Below are positions 1-7,310 of a stretch of DNA of 14,004 bases, one piece after another. The notes under the pieces are model-generated. The model was not told where the DNA came from and did not search any database. It was given only the letters and a program-made list of their open reading frames with translations. A program made the translations under genes and the position numbers. The stretch's first letter is position 1. Each line of letters starts with the position of its first letter. This DNA comes from an uncultured Solirubrobacteraceae bacterium (GTDB taxonomy: Bacteria > Actinomycetota > Thermoleophilia > Solirubrobacterales > Solirubrobacteraceae), in NCBI GenBank assembly GCA_955652215.1, contig CATPAX010000186.1:1-14004 (forward strand), in the 5' to 3' direction.

Positions 1-1
1 A

Positions 2-94
2 TCCACGGCGATGGCCATCCAACAAACCGTCACCAACTGCTGGCGGGAGCCCCTCGAGGACGACGCCACAATCGTCGTCATGGCCATCGACTAG
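2..94 (+). CDS. C-terminal end of a PP2C/SpoIIE-type serine/threonine phosphatase (partial)
   Basis: The window opens inside a gene. The frame from base 2 gives 30 residues and a TAG stop at 92-94, ending in LEDDATIVVMAID. The pattern DDATxVVxxx just before the stop is the usual last beta-strand of SpoIIE/RsbU-type PP2C phosphatases. Its aspartates belong to the metal-binding set of that fold, and such enzymes typically dephosphorylate anti-sigma-factor antagonists. The start and any sensor domains lie to the left of the window. The assignment rests on a short tail only. It is followed directly by a decayed glycosyltransferase, so no operon partner can be named on the right. Confidence 0.6.
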   Translation, partial: STAMAIQQTVTNCWREPLEDDATIVVMAID

Positions 95-95
95 T

Positions 96-811
96 TCCTG
101 CGTGGCTGCCAGCCATCCCGGTTGGTTTGATGTCGTCCGCCGCTGCCACCGTGACCGCCGCGCGTGGAGCTCCATCCCTGGCCGCTCGCGGGGTTGCGCC
201 GGTTGCGCGCTCGAGCCTGCTCGCCACAGCCGGTGTGGCGATGCTGGCGTTGGTGTTGACGAGCGGCCGTTATGGCTATCACCGTGCTGATCGGTCTTTG
301 TGTGCTGCCGGCGAGCAAGCTGCAGGGTAGCGTCGTGGTGGCGCTTAACCCCGACGCCGGTGAGACCGTCGGGTGGCCACGCTTCACCAAGACGGTCGCG
401 ACCGTCTATCGCTCGCTTCCGGTCTCCGAGCGCGACCGCACCGCGATCTTTACCCAGAACTATGGGGAGGCGGGCGCGATCGCTCACTTCGGCCCGTCAC
501 TCGGTCTGCCCTACCCCTACGGCGGACACAACGGTTGGGCACTGTCGGGGCCGCCGCCCAACGCCGACACTGTCGCACTCCTCGTCGGGCTCGACCGCCA
601 ACAAGCCGCCGCCGCATTCATAGGCTGCGAGATCCACACCCGCATCGACGACGGCGTCGGCCCCAGCAACAACGAGCGCTGGTTTGGGACTGCAGAGGCG
701 AACGGCGCCTGGTCGGCCTTGTGGCCATCCCTGCGCCACTACGACCGACCTGGAAGCTCGAGCCGCCGGACTGACACTAACGAAAGCCCGAAACCGTCTA
801 GCGCAATGTGA
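96..811 (+). pseudogene. Decayed C-terminal part of an ArnT-like (GT39/GT83-type) membrane glycosyltransferase
   Basis: The frame open from 260 to 811 encodes the soluble C-terminal tail typical of actinobacterial polytopic glycosyltransferases: NPDAGETVGWPRF, a VYRSLP motif, IFTQNYGEAGAI, FGPSLGLP, GGHNGW, a GPPP motif, and finally WSALWPSLRHYD (to about 743). Intact family members are about 450-550 residues with a dozen membrane segments; only the last one or two remain here. The preceding membrane segment (ATAGVAMLALVLTSG) lies in a different frame (open from base 1 to about 330). Dropping one G from the GCGGCC at 262-267 would join TSG to AVMAITVLIGLCVLP. Near 677-704 the other frame gives LVWDCRGER, matching the family's VWxCxG motif, whereas the main frame reads WFGTAEA. 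This suggests two compensating indels. No catalytic N-terminal region is present. The product is very unlikely to be functional. Sequencing errors could explain the shifts but not the missing N-terminus. Confidence 0.72.
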
Positions 812-1739
812 TGCGCGCGATCGTGTCTGTCCCGGTCTCGGCCACCCACAGGGTGCGTCCGGGGCCCGCGGTGATGCCGTCAGGCGCGCCAGCCACCGGC
901 AGAGCCAGCTGACTGAACTCTCCGCTGGACGTTACGCGGCCGATGATCCCGCTCTGCTCCGTGTACCACATGGCACTATCCGCCCCGAGCGTGATGTCGT
1001 TGAGTCCGCCGTACGGGGAGGGATCGGCGAACGATCGCCGTTGCCCGTTAGGCCAGATCACACCGACCCTATTGCTCCCGTAATCGGTGAACCAAAGTGT
1101 CCCGGATGGACCGGGAGCGAGTGCGTCGACGTCACTGTTCTGATCGGAGAGCACCAGGGCGTGCGCCTGGCCGGCCTGGTCGAGACGAGCGATCCATCGC
1201 CCATGCTCGAAGTAGCCAGTGAACTCGCTAAACCACACGCTCCGCCCGGCGCGTGCGATCGCGAACGGGACCCCGTCCTCCACGGCGGGCGTCCGAGAGA
1301 CCTTGCCGGCGCGCGCGATCCGGTCGACAACACCGGCCGGATCGGCCACCCAGAGCGGACCGCCAGGGCTGGCGGTGATCCCCAGCCCCCCCGCGCTCCA
1401 GCGCCCCAGCGATATCTCCCTCACATGCCCGCTAGCATCCACGCGCCCGAGCTTGGCAGTGTTGTATTCGGTGAACCACATCGCTCCGTCCGGACCGGCC
1501 GTGAGCTGATAGGGGTCGGCATTGGGTGTCGGGACGCGAAACTCGCGTATCGCGCCATCGGCGCTGATCCGTCCGATCTTGTCGCCGTCGAACTCCGTGA
1601 ACCAGACCGCGCCGCCCGGGCCAGGCGCGACGTCGAAAGGCTCAGAGCCGGGCGTCGGAACGCGAAACTGTCGCACCGAGCGCACCCGAGCGCGCGTGCG
1701 CCAAGCGCCGGAACGCTTGAACTGGGGTGGGGATGCCAA
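798..1739 (-). CDS. Vgb-family (virginiamycin B lyase-like) seven-bladed beta-propeller protein
   Basis: This 313-residue protein has about seven repeats of the Vgb pattern, FxVPTPxxxPxxxxxGPDGxxWFTExxxxxIGRI. The clearest are at residues 24-57 and 66-100, with weaker copies near 110-143, 150-186, 196-228, 236-268 and 280-310, enough for one closed propeller. The family is named for streptogramin B lyase, but most members are uncharacterised and often extracytoplasmic, so lyase activity should not be assumed; I could not place the catalytic histidines. The only start codons before the first blade are TTG at 1739 and GTGs at 1685 and 1676. TTG has only a weak GGGG upstream, and none gives a signal peptide. 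The frame is closed by a TAG at 1794-1796. The upstream esterase reads into this gene in another frame, so this may be the second half of a fusion split by an indel. It converges on the glycosyltransferase remnant. Confidence 0.72.
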   Translation of the reverse strand: MASPPQFKRSGAWRTRARVRSVRQFRVPTPGSEPFDVAPGPGGAVWFTEFDGDKIGRISADGAIREFRVPTPNADPYQLTAGPDGAMWFTEYNTAKLGRVDASGHVREISLGRWSAGGLGITASPGGPLWVADPAGVVDRIARAGKVSRTPAVEDGVPFAIARAGRSVWFSEFTGYFEHGRWIARLDQAGQAHALVLSDQNSDVDALAPGPSGTLWFTDYGSNRVGVIWPNGQRRSFADPSPYGGLNDITLGADSAMWYTEQSGIIGRVTSSGEFSQLALPVAGAPDGITAGPGRTLWVAETGTDTIARITLR

Positions 1740-2773
1740 GACCCCAGTCGCCTGGGAAGCGGGTGGGCGGCAAAGAAGGCCAGCAGCGCAACGCTACCCC
1801 CGGCTGTGCCCAGCACACTGGGCCAGACGTGGCCTCCGGTTTTGAGCCGGTAGCCCTCGACGAGCACTCGACCATCACAGCTGGTCCAAATCTCCTCTGT
1901 CTGTGAATGGGTGATCAGCGACGCCCGCTGTTCGTGCCTGCAGCCGTCGCGCACTGACCAGTCAACAAGCCAAGTGGGGATCGCCGGGGCGTAGTAGTCA
2001 GGCGATCCACGGGCCGGCACGCCCGCGTAGGGCGCGATCGGATCGGTGACCGCATGTACATCCAGGACCGACGCCGGCGCGGTCGGTCGGCATCCACCGG
2101 GGATCGCGAAGAACTCGCCCTCAACCGCAGCGAACGCGCCGATCCGGCGCGCTAAGACGCATGCGAGGTACCCCGCCAAGCCGCCTCCGTTGGAGAACCC
2201 GACCGCCGCGATCCGGTCTGGATCAACGCAATAGCGTGCCTGCAGCACGTTCAACAGGTCGCTGACGAACAACCCGTCATCGACCCCGTGCGCCGGCGGA
2301 TCGAGCGGACCGCTCGCGTCCCAGCCCGTTGTGTGTCCGCCAGCTTGGACCAATCCCTGCGGATAGGCGACAAGCAGATTGCGGCGGTCAGCGAGGACTG
2401 AAAAGCCCGTCGCGTATTGCATCCCGAGCCCGGTCCCACCGGCCCCGTGGAAGACAAGCACCAACGGCGTTCGGTGGTCAAAGACGTATCCGACGGGCAC
2501 ATGTAGCCACAAGCCACGCGACCTAGCCCCCGACGCGCTTCGAGGCGGGACCGCGACCGACAGCCATGCCGTCGTGCCCGGTCGCACTGAAGGCCGAGCG
2601 GCGCAACCACTCGAGGCAACCCGGCGGTCCATCAGACGCCCCAAGCCCGATGGCAGCGACCCGGCGGCCACAACACTCCGGCCCGCCGCGCTACCCCCAG
2701 GAGCACCGTCGCAGCCCACTAGCAGCCCCCCGCACAACATCCCGACCACGAGGCTCACGCGCCAGCGCCTCAT
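1421..2773 (-). CDS. Lipoprotein PHB-depolymerase/feruloyl-esterase family (LpqC-like) serine esterase
   Basis: An alpha/beta-hydrolase of the secreted polyhydroxybutyrate depolymerase/feruloyl esterase family. Counting from ATG 2773, the N-terminus is a lipoprotein signal with a lipobox LVGC (Cys21), so the enzyme is probably tethered outside the membrane. Motifs in order: HGAGG oxyanion region (109-113), WDASG (about 151-155), nucleophile GFSNGG (Ser194), Asp244 in HAVTDPIAPY, and His315 in GGHVWP. The family fold ends at FFAAHPLP (about residue 340, base 1754), but no stop follows. The frame continues for 110 arginine- and serine-rich residues antisense-like in character to position 1421, inside the Vgb-like gene. 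That tail is probably not native: either a stop was lost or a one-base deletion broke an esterase-propeller fusion. TTG at 2776 is an alternative start. The substrate is unknown; the gene is divergent from the C5-epimerase, which hints at an extracellular polysaccharide or ester. Confidence 0.82.
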   Translation of the reverse strand: MRRWRVSLVVGMLCGGLLVGCDGAPGGSAAGRSVVAAGSLPSGLGRLMDRRVASSGCAARPSVRPGTTAWLSVAVPPRSASGARSRGLWLHVPVGYVFDHRTPLVLVFHGAGGTGLGMQYATGFSVLADRRNLLVAYPQGLVQAGGHTTGWDASGPLDPPAHGVDDGLFVSDLLNVLQARYCVDPDRIAAVGFSNGGGLAGYLACVLARRIGAFAAVEGEFFAIPGGCRPTAPASVLDVHAVTDPIAPYAGVPARGSPDYYAPAIPTWLVDWSVRDGCRHEQRASLITHSQTEEIWTSCDGRVLVEGYRLKTGGHVWPSVLGTAGGSVALLAFFAAHPLPRRLGSWHPHPSSSVPALGARALGCARCDSFAFRRPALSLSTSRLARAARSGSRSSTATRSDGSAPMARYASFASRHPMPTPISSRPVRTERCGSPNTTLPSSGAWMLAGM

Positions 2774-2819
2774 CAATCTCAGCGTACACCGGCCTGGTCG
2801 ATGTCTTCGCTGCCCGGGA

Positions 2820-2839
2820 TCGCTCGTCGGGCCGAGCGA
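2820..2839. repeat. Perfect 7-bp inverted repeat in a divergent intergenic region
   Basis: TCGCTCG (2820-2826) and CGAGCGA (2833-2839) are exact inverted copies around a 6-base spacer. They lie in the 136-base gap between the divergently transcribed esterase (start 2773) and C5-epimerase (start 2910). The position suits an operator or an RNA hairpin in the esterase or epimerase leader. In DNA this GC-rich a chance match is quite possible. I see no convincing -35/-10 pair nearby. Confidence 0.25.
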
Positions 2840-2909
2840 GGCCGTGATGCGCAGCGCCTAAGTCGGCACCCCGCGGCCGTCGAACCCTTGGTAGCTTGCT
2901 CCTAGAGCG

Positions 2910-4430
2910 ATGACGTGGCCAGGACGACCACAGGTGATCGACGTGCGGAGGGAACGACGAAGCGCGGGCCGCCTCGTCGCTGCGTTGGCAGCTGCCGGGG
3001 CGCTCGCGCTGCTGCCCGCCGGCGCGCGTGCTGCAAACGTGATCGTGCTCGGTCCGGGTCATCGAGCGAGCACCGTGAATGACAGGTTCGTTACGACAAT
3101 CGCCACCACTCCTGCTCCCGATGCTCTTGCTCTCGCAGCAGCGGGACGCCGGTCACGCCCGCACAAGGCTCGCTGCGGGGTGTGCTCCGTTCTGAGGCGA
3201 CTGAAGCGGACCGGAGCGATCACTGACACCTCCTACGTGCAGTACAGCCAGGAGTACTCAGCGGCGACCCGTGCTCTGCGCCATCTGCCAGGAACCCGGG
3301 CGACGGAGCTCGGAGCGGTCATCGGGAATCTGCAGCAGCTTGCAGCCGCGGGACTGCTGAGCGCCCCCCGGCTTCCGGTGCTGTTCCAGACCCTTGAACG
3401 CAATCGCGAGTGGTGGACCCAGGGACCCCTGCTCTCCCAGTACCAGCGCGTCGAGTTCAACGGCTCAGGGCTCGTCTGGGAGTACTACCCAGGACAGGGC
3501 ATCGAGCTCCAGGTTCTGGCCAACTTCGGGAAGGCGGACGGGCTCTATACGGCGGGTTCCGCGCAATACCCGGGGCTACGCGAGCTCCTCGGTGAACTGA
3601 TACCCCTGGCGGTGCCCCGCGCGGGAGGGCTCGCTTGGGAGTACTACTTCCAGTTCGACGGAGGAAGCCCGCCGTGGATCAGTGCGATGGCGCAGGGGAC
3701 CGCAATCGAGGCCCTGACGCGCGCCTATCGCGCGTTCGGCGATCGCTCCTATCTGAACGTCGCCCACCTCGCGCTTGCCCCGTTGCAGCGGAAGCCGCCG
3801 GTGGGCGTGGCGATCCCGACCCGAGCCGGGACGCAGTTCCTCCAATATTCCTTCGCGCCGAGCACCTCGATCCTCAACGCGTTTCTTCAGACGCTGATTG
3901 GGCTCTACGACTATGCGCACGCCAGCGGCGATCCGCGAGCTGCGGCACTGTTCGCAGCTGGAGACGCCGAGGCGCAGGCGGAAGTCCCCGGCTATGACAC
4001 CGGTGCGTGGTCGCTGTACCAGCCGGGTGTCGAGGACTCGCTCAGCTACCACGTTCTGGTGACCGGCTTCCTTCAGGCTCTCTGCACCCGCACGAAGGCA
4101 CCGGTGTTCTGCTTGGCCGCCCAACACTTCGCGGCTTACCTGAAGACGCCGCCGGCGCTGAGGCTGCTGACGCAGCGCCTACCCAGACGGACACCGGGCT
4201 CCGTCCGCTTCCGCCTATCCAAGTACTCGCACGTCGGAATAGTCGTAACCCGAGGCGCCCAGACGCTGCTCGCGACCAGCGCCTACTTCGCCTACGGCGT
4301 CGGCGCGTTTGCGATTCCTGGTCTGTCGCCGGGTACCTACGCGGTCAGGCTCGCGGCGACCGATCTAGCAGGCAACTTCAATCGGATAACAGGCACGTTG
4401 ACGGTTCCGGCCGCCCGCCATCACCGTTAG
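2910..4430 (+). CDS. Secreted D-glucuronyl C5-epimerase family protein with C-terminal Ig-like domain
   Basis: The protein has 506 residues. An N-terminal signal peptide (RRERRSAGR, then an Ala/Leu core, then AGARA with likely cleavage after residue 41) sends it outside. Family signatures follow: GLVWEYYPGQGIELQVLANF (187-206), WEYYFQFDGGSPPWISAMAQ (243-262) and YDTGAWSLY (362-370) with SYHVL (379-383). By spacing, Tyr370 and Tyr380 seem to match tyrosines reported as important in vertebrate GLCE (recalled, not aligned). The family inverts C5 of D-glucuronate to L-iduronate within heparosan-like polymers; many bacterial members are untested, so the substrate is open. Residues about 430-498 (VRFRLSKYSHVGIVV to LAATDLAGNF) form an Ig-like beta domain that may bind carbohydrate or the wall. 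ATG 2910 has a poor ribosome site. GTG 2943 has AGGTG at the right distance and leaves a more typical signal peptide, so it may be the true start. Its TAG overlaps the stop of the convergent HD-GYP gene. Confidence 0.85.
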   Translation: MTWPGRPQVIDVRRERRSAGRLVAALAAAGALALLPAGARAANVIVLGPGHRASTVNDRFVTTIATTPAPDALALAAAGRRSRPHKARCGVCSVLRRLKRTGAITDTSYVQYSQEYSAATRALRHLPGTRATELGAVIGNLQQLAAAGLLSAPRLPVLFQTLERNREWWTQGPLLSQYQRVEFNGSGLVWEYYPGQGIELQVLANFGKADGLYTAGSAQYPGLRELLGELIPLAVPRAGGLAWEYYFQFDGGSPPWISAMAQGTAIEALTRAYRAFGDRSYLNVAHLALAPLQRKPPVGVAIPTRAGTQFLQYSFAPSTSILNAFLQTLIGLYDYAHASGDPRAAALFAAGDAEAQAEVPGYDTGAWSLYQPGVEDSLSYHVLVTGFLQALCTRTKAPVFCLAAQHFAAYLKTPPALRLLTQRLPRRTPGSVRFRLSKYSHVGIVVTRGAQTLLATSAYFAYGVGAFAIPGLSPGTYAVRLAATDLAGNFNRITGTLTVPAARHHR

Positions 4431-5794
4431 GGGGGCCCCAAACCTGCGCCGGCTCCCGTGTAGCTCACCGGTTCGTCGAGTGCCCGCTGAAGCGCACCGA
4501 ACGCGTCCCGGTCCAGGCGGTGCGGAACGTCGCCCCGCATGATTGCGAGCGCCTCCGGCATGCTCCGCGCCGGGCGGTATGGACGGTCAGCGGTCAGCGC
4601 CTCGTACACGTCGGCGACTGCCAGGACCCGCATCGGCATCGACAGGTCGTCCTCCGTCAGCGCCAGCGGGTAGCCGCTGCCGTCAAGGCGCTCGTGGTGC
4701 GAGCTGGCCAGCGGTGCCAGCTCCTCGAAGCAGGGCGTGCGCTCGAGGATTTCGCGGGTCATGACGGGATGCTCCTTGACCTTCGCGACCTCGGCGTCGC
4801 TGAGGGGGCCCGCCTTGTCGAGGATGCGGTTGGAGACGCCGAGCTTTCCGATGTCGTGCAGCTGCGCGGCGCGCCATAGGTCGCGAACAGCCCGTTGCTC
4901 GAGTCCCAGAACCCCGGCGATGCTGGTGGCAATTTCTCCCTCGCGATGTGAGTGCTCGTGCGTCCATGGCGACTTCGCGTCGATGATTCCGGCGAACCCG
5001 TCGGCGATCAGATCGAGGCGCTCATCGTCGGCCGTGAGCGCACGGTCCGGCGGCTCGACGGCCGACAGGTCAGGGTGTTCGAGCGACGCCCAGAACGCGG
5101 TGTCGGCCCGGAATGATCGGAGCGCTCCGACGAGCTCGGGATCGAACCACTGACCACTGCGCCGCTCCGCGATCCGGCAGGCGATCGCCGTGCCATGGCC
5201 GCGTTGGAAGATCTCCATCGTCTGCGACAGGCATAGGATCCGTCCGAGGAGCGGGATCTGCTCGCCGTGCAGGTGCCGAGGCTGCCCGTTCCCGTCCCAG
5301 TGCTCGTCGAGCGTCCGGATCGCTTCCGCGGTGGCGTCGGTGAATCCAAGCTTGCGGGCGATCTCCGCGCCGCGGTCGCATCGCGCCTGCATCAGGGCGT
5401 GGGTGACCTCACCCTCGTTCTTGATCGCCAGCAGCCGCTCGACCCGTGCCCGAGGTGACCCCCGGGGCGCGACGGTGCGCAGCGACCACACAAACGCTGG
5501 TAGCGGCCGGGCCCAATCGACCACCTTGGAGGTCCGCTTGGCGCGCTGGTCATCAGCGCCGAACAGAGCAGCCATGTGCGCCGAGTTGGCGGAGCATCCC
5601 GCGTCCTTTAGCAGCAGGGCATAGAACAGGTCCGACCGATCCCGCCGGTCGAGCTCCAGCTCATGAGCAACTCGCATGCCGATTAAGCAGGATTTGACAG
5701 CGTGTCCGGGCGGCTCTCCCTCCGCGATGTCCAGGGCATAGGACAGCGCGCCGATCAGTCGTGAGAGCGGGATCTCTCCCTGACCCGCGGGCAC
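4427..5794 (-). CDS. Tandem-HD, HD-GYP-type phosphodiesterase (putative c-di-GMP hydrolase)
   Basis: Numbered from GTG 5794 (455 aa). The C-terminal half is a canonical HD-GYP domain: HEHSH (about 279-283), HDIGKLGVSNRILDKAGPL (His313, Asp314, Lys317), an HP at about 342-343, and the diagnostic HHERLDGSGYP (366-376), followed by ADVYEALTADRPYR. HD-GYP enzymes hydrolyse cyclic di-GMP with a di- or tri-iron centre. The N-terminal half looks like a worn second HD domain: SYALDIAEGEPPGHAVKSC, LLLKDAGC in place of LLHDIGK, and DEHWDGNGQP in place of HHExxDGxGYP. It has no membrane segment, so it should act in the cytosol; the N-terminal half may sense a ligand. An upstream GTG at 5896 would add 34 low-complexity residues outside the family core; TTG 5812 is also possible. 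I chose 5794 because the conserved region starts six residues later. The gene follows pepP on the same strand and may share its transcript. Confidence 0.85.
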   Translation of the reverse strand: MPAGQGEIPLSRLIGALSYALDIAEGEPPGHAVKSCLIGMRVAHELELDRRDRSDLFYALLLKDAGCSANSAHMAALFGADDQRAKRTSKVVDWARPLPAFVWSLRTVAPRGSPRARVERLLAIKNEGEVTHALMQARCDRGAEIARKLGFTDATAEAIRTLDEHWDGNGQPRHLHGEQIPLLGRILCLSQTMEIFQRGHGTAIACRIAERRSGQWFDPELVGALRSFRADTAFWASLEHPDLSAVEPPDRALTADDERLDLIADGFAGIIDAKSPWTHEHSHREGEIATSIAGVLGLEQRAVRDLWRAAQLHDIGKLGVSNRILDKAGPLSDAEVAKVKEHPVMTREILERTPCFEELAPLASSHHERLDGSGYPLALTEDDLSMPMRVLAVADVYEALTADRPYRPARSMPEALAIMRGDVPHRLDRDAFGALQRALDEPVSYTGAGAGLGPP

Positions 5795-5906
5795 CGGGCC
5801 AGTATTCCACAAGCCTCTGCTGCGACAGCTTCCGCCAGAGCGGTTGCGCGGAACCGCATTGTTCACCGAGAAACAGTCGGCGAATAGCCGAGACACTCGC
5901 GGCAGC

Positions 5907-7229
5907 TCAGCCCAGGAGCGGCACGTCCTGAGTCAGAATCTCGTGGCCCGCGGCGGTGATCAGGAGGTCGTCTTCGATCCGGATGCCACCGAACTCGAGC
6001 AACTGATCGACGCGGTCCCATGCGACCTCACCGCGGTGGCGCCGGCGCCGTTCAGGATCTTCCAGCAGGGCGGGCACGAAGTAGATCCCTGGCTCGACGG
6101 TGACCACGAAACCCGGACGAAGGGGCAGATCGATGCGCAGGTTGGGAACCGACGGGCCCGAGCCGCGGTCGGGCAACGTGCCACCGGCGTCACGTGCCCC
6201 TAGGCCTAGGAGGTGACCGATGCCATGCGGGAAGAACAGGCTGGCGGCGCCACTCTCGATCAAAGCGCTCGGGTCACCCTTCAGGACCCCCAGGTCGACC
6301 AGACCCTGAGCGATTACGCGTGACGCGCTCAGGTGAACATCTCTCCATTCGGTGCCGGCGACACAGCGATCGATTGCGGCTCTCTGGGCGTCGTGCACGA
6401 GCGAGTGGATTTCCGCCTGCTCGGTACCGAGCTCACCATCAACCGCGTAGGTGCGGGTGATGTCGCTCGCGTAGCCGCGAACCTCGGCGCCTGCGTCGAT
6501 CAGCACCAGCTCGCCGGTGCGAAACGCGCGCGACGAGGGTGCGAAGTGCAGGACCGCCGAGTTCGTGCCGCTACCTACGATCGTGTCGAACGCCATCGCA
6601 TCAGCGCCACGGCGAAAGGCTGCGGCCTCGAGCTCGATCTGCACCTCGCGCTCTGTGGACCCCTCGCACAGTAGCGGCCCCACCGCGGCCAACGCCGCAC
6701 TCGTGGCGCGCTCGGCGGCGCGCATTCGCTCCAACTCGACGGCGTCCTTGACGCGACGTACCGCGCTGAGGCCAAAGCGCCGTTTCGCTGTGCGCTGGGC
6801 GTCGAACTCGACACCCGAGACGGTAGCGCCGAGGCACACAACCGGCCGCGTCGATCGCGCCGCCAGCCAGTCGGCGAAGTCCGTCATCGGTATCCCGTCC
6901 TGCTTGCCAACAGGCACCCCGGACCACAGTCGATCGCTCTCGGTCACCGGCGCCACAAAGTCACACCAGCCGTCGTGCGGATCGAATGCCAGAACGCCGC
7001 CCGGACGGTTGCGATCGGTCAGGTAGTAGTACTCGGAATGGGCCCGGAACGGATAGGTCAGATCACCGCGGCCCGGCACTGGGATTGGATCGCCGGCGCC
7101 GATCAGCACCACGTCATCTCCGGGCCCCCATTCGGCGGCCACGGCTCGCCGCCGCCGAATCAGCTGGGCATCGATCCCGTCCTGCTCACCCGCAGTGCCC
7201 TCCGGCTCCCAGAGATCATCCTGTGACAC
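5907..7229 (-). CDS. pepP: Xaa-Pro aminopeptidase (aminopeptidase P, M24B family)
   Basis: This cytosolic metallopeptidase removes an N-terminal residue preceding proline. From GTG 7229 it has 440 residues, the usual length for bacterial aminopeptidase P. The N-terminal domain carries the AMP_N motifs FRAHSEYYYLTD and VTESDRLWSG. The C-terminal pita-bread domain keeps all five dinuclear metal ligands: Asp245 (LIDAGAE), Asp256 (SDITRTY), His335 (FPHGIGHLLGL), Glu379 (TVEPGIYF) and Glu419 (IRIEDDLLIT). The frame stays open upstream to 7367, but that extension (arginine-, histidine- and proline-rich) would overlap the divergent DoxX-like gene and is outside the family, so GTG 7229 is preferred. 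The ribosome site is weak. The HD-GYP gene lies downstream on the same strand, about 110 bases away with the start chosen for it. Confidence 0.9.
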   Translation of the reverse strand: MSQDDLWEPEGTAGEQDGIDAQLIRRRRAVAAEWGPGDDVVLIGAGDPIPVPGRGDLTYPFRAHSEYYYLTDRNRPGGVLAFDPHDGWCDFVAPVTESDRLWSGVPVGKQDGIPMTDFADWLAARSTRPVVCLGATVSGVEFDAQRTAKRRFGLSAVRRVKDAVELERMRAAERATSAALAAVGPLLCEGSTEREVQIELEAAAFRRGADAMAFDTIVGSGTNSAVLHFAPSSRAFRTGELVLIDAGAEVRGYASDITRTYAVDGELGTEQAEIHSLVHDAQRAAIDRCVAGTEWRDVHLSASRVIAQGLVDLGVLKGDPSALIESGAASLFFPHGIGHLLGLGARDAGGTLPDRGSGPSVPNLRIDLPLRPGFVVTVEPGIYFVPALLEDPERRRRHRGEVAWDRVDQLLEFGGIRIEDDLLITAAGHEILTQDVPLLG

Positions 7230-7310
7230 CGCGCTCGAGCGTACGTGGGCGCGCGGACAATCCGAGACCGAGCCCGGCCGCCACCGTCCGCGGGGTGTAG
7301 CGTCCGCCAA

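Noticed and set aside
1..330. Open plus-strand frame from base 1 to 330 read as an intact gene
   Set aside because: Only the membrane-like part near 200-260 resembles a protein, and it continues in another frame as the glycosyltransferase remnant. The first 94 bases belong to the phosphatase frame.
684..1853. 389-codon plus-strand open frame antisense to the Vgb-like gene
   Set aside because: The translation is arginine- and proline-rich with no recognisable motif, while the opposite strand holds clear propeller repeats.
6199..6210. 12-bp perfect palindrome CCTAGGCCTAGG
   Set aside because: It lies inside pepP, encoding the conserved HLLGLGARD stretch next to the metal-ligand histidine. Coding constraint explains it, although the CTA codons are unusual here.
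7232..7241. 10-bp palindrome CGCTCGAGCG just before the pepP start
   Set aside because: Simple GC-rich palindromes with CTCGAG are common in this window. The site is very close to the start codon, and there is no second copy or other operator feature.
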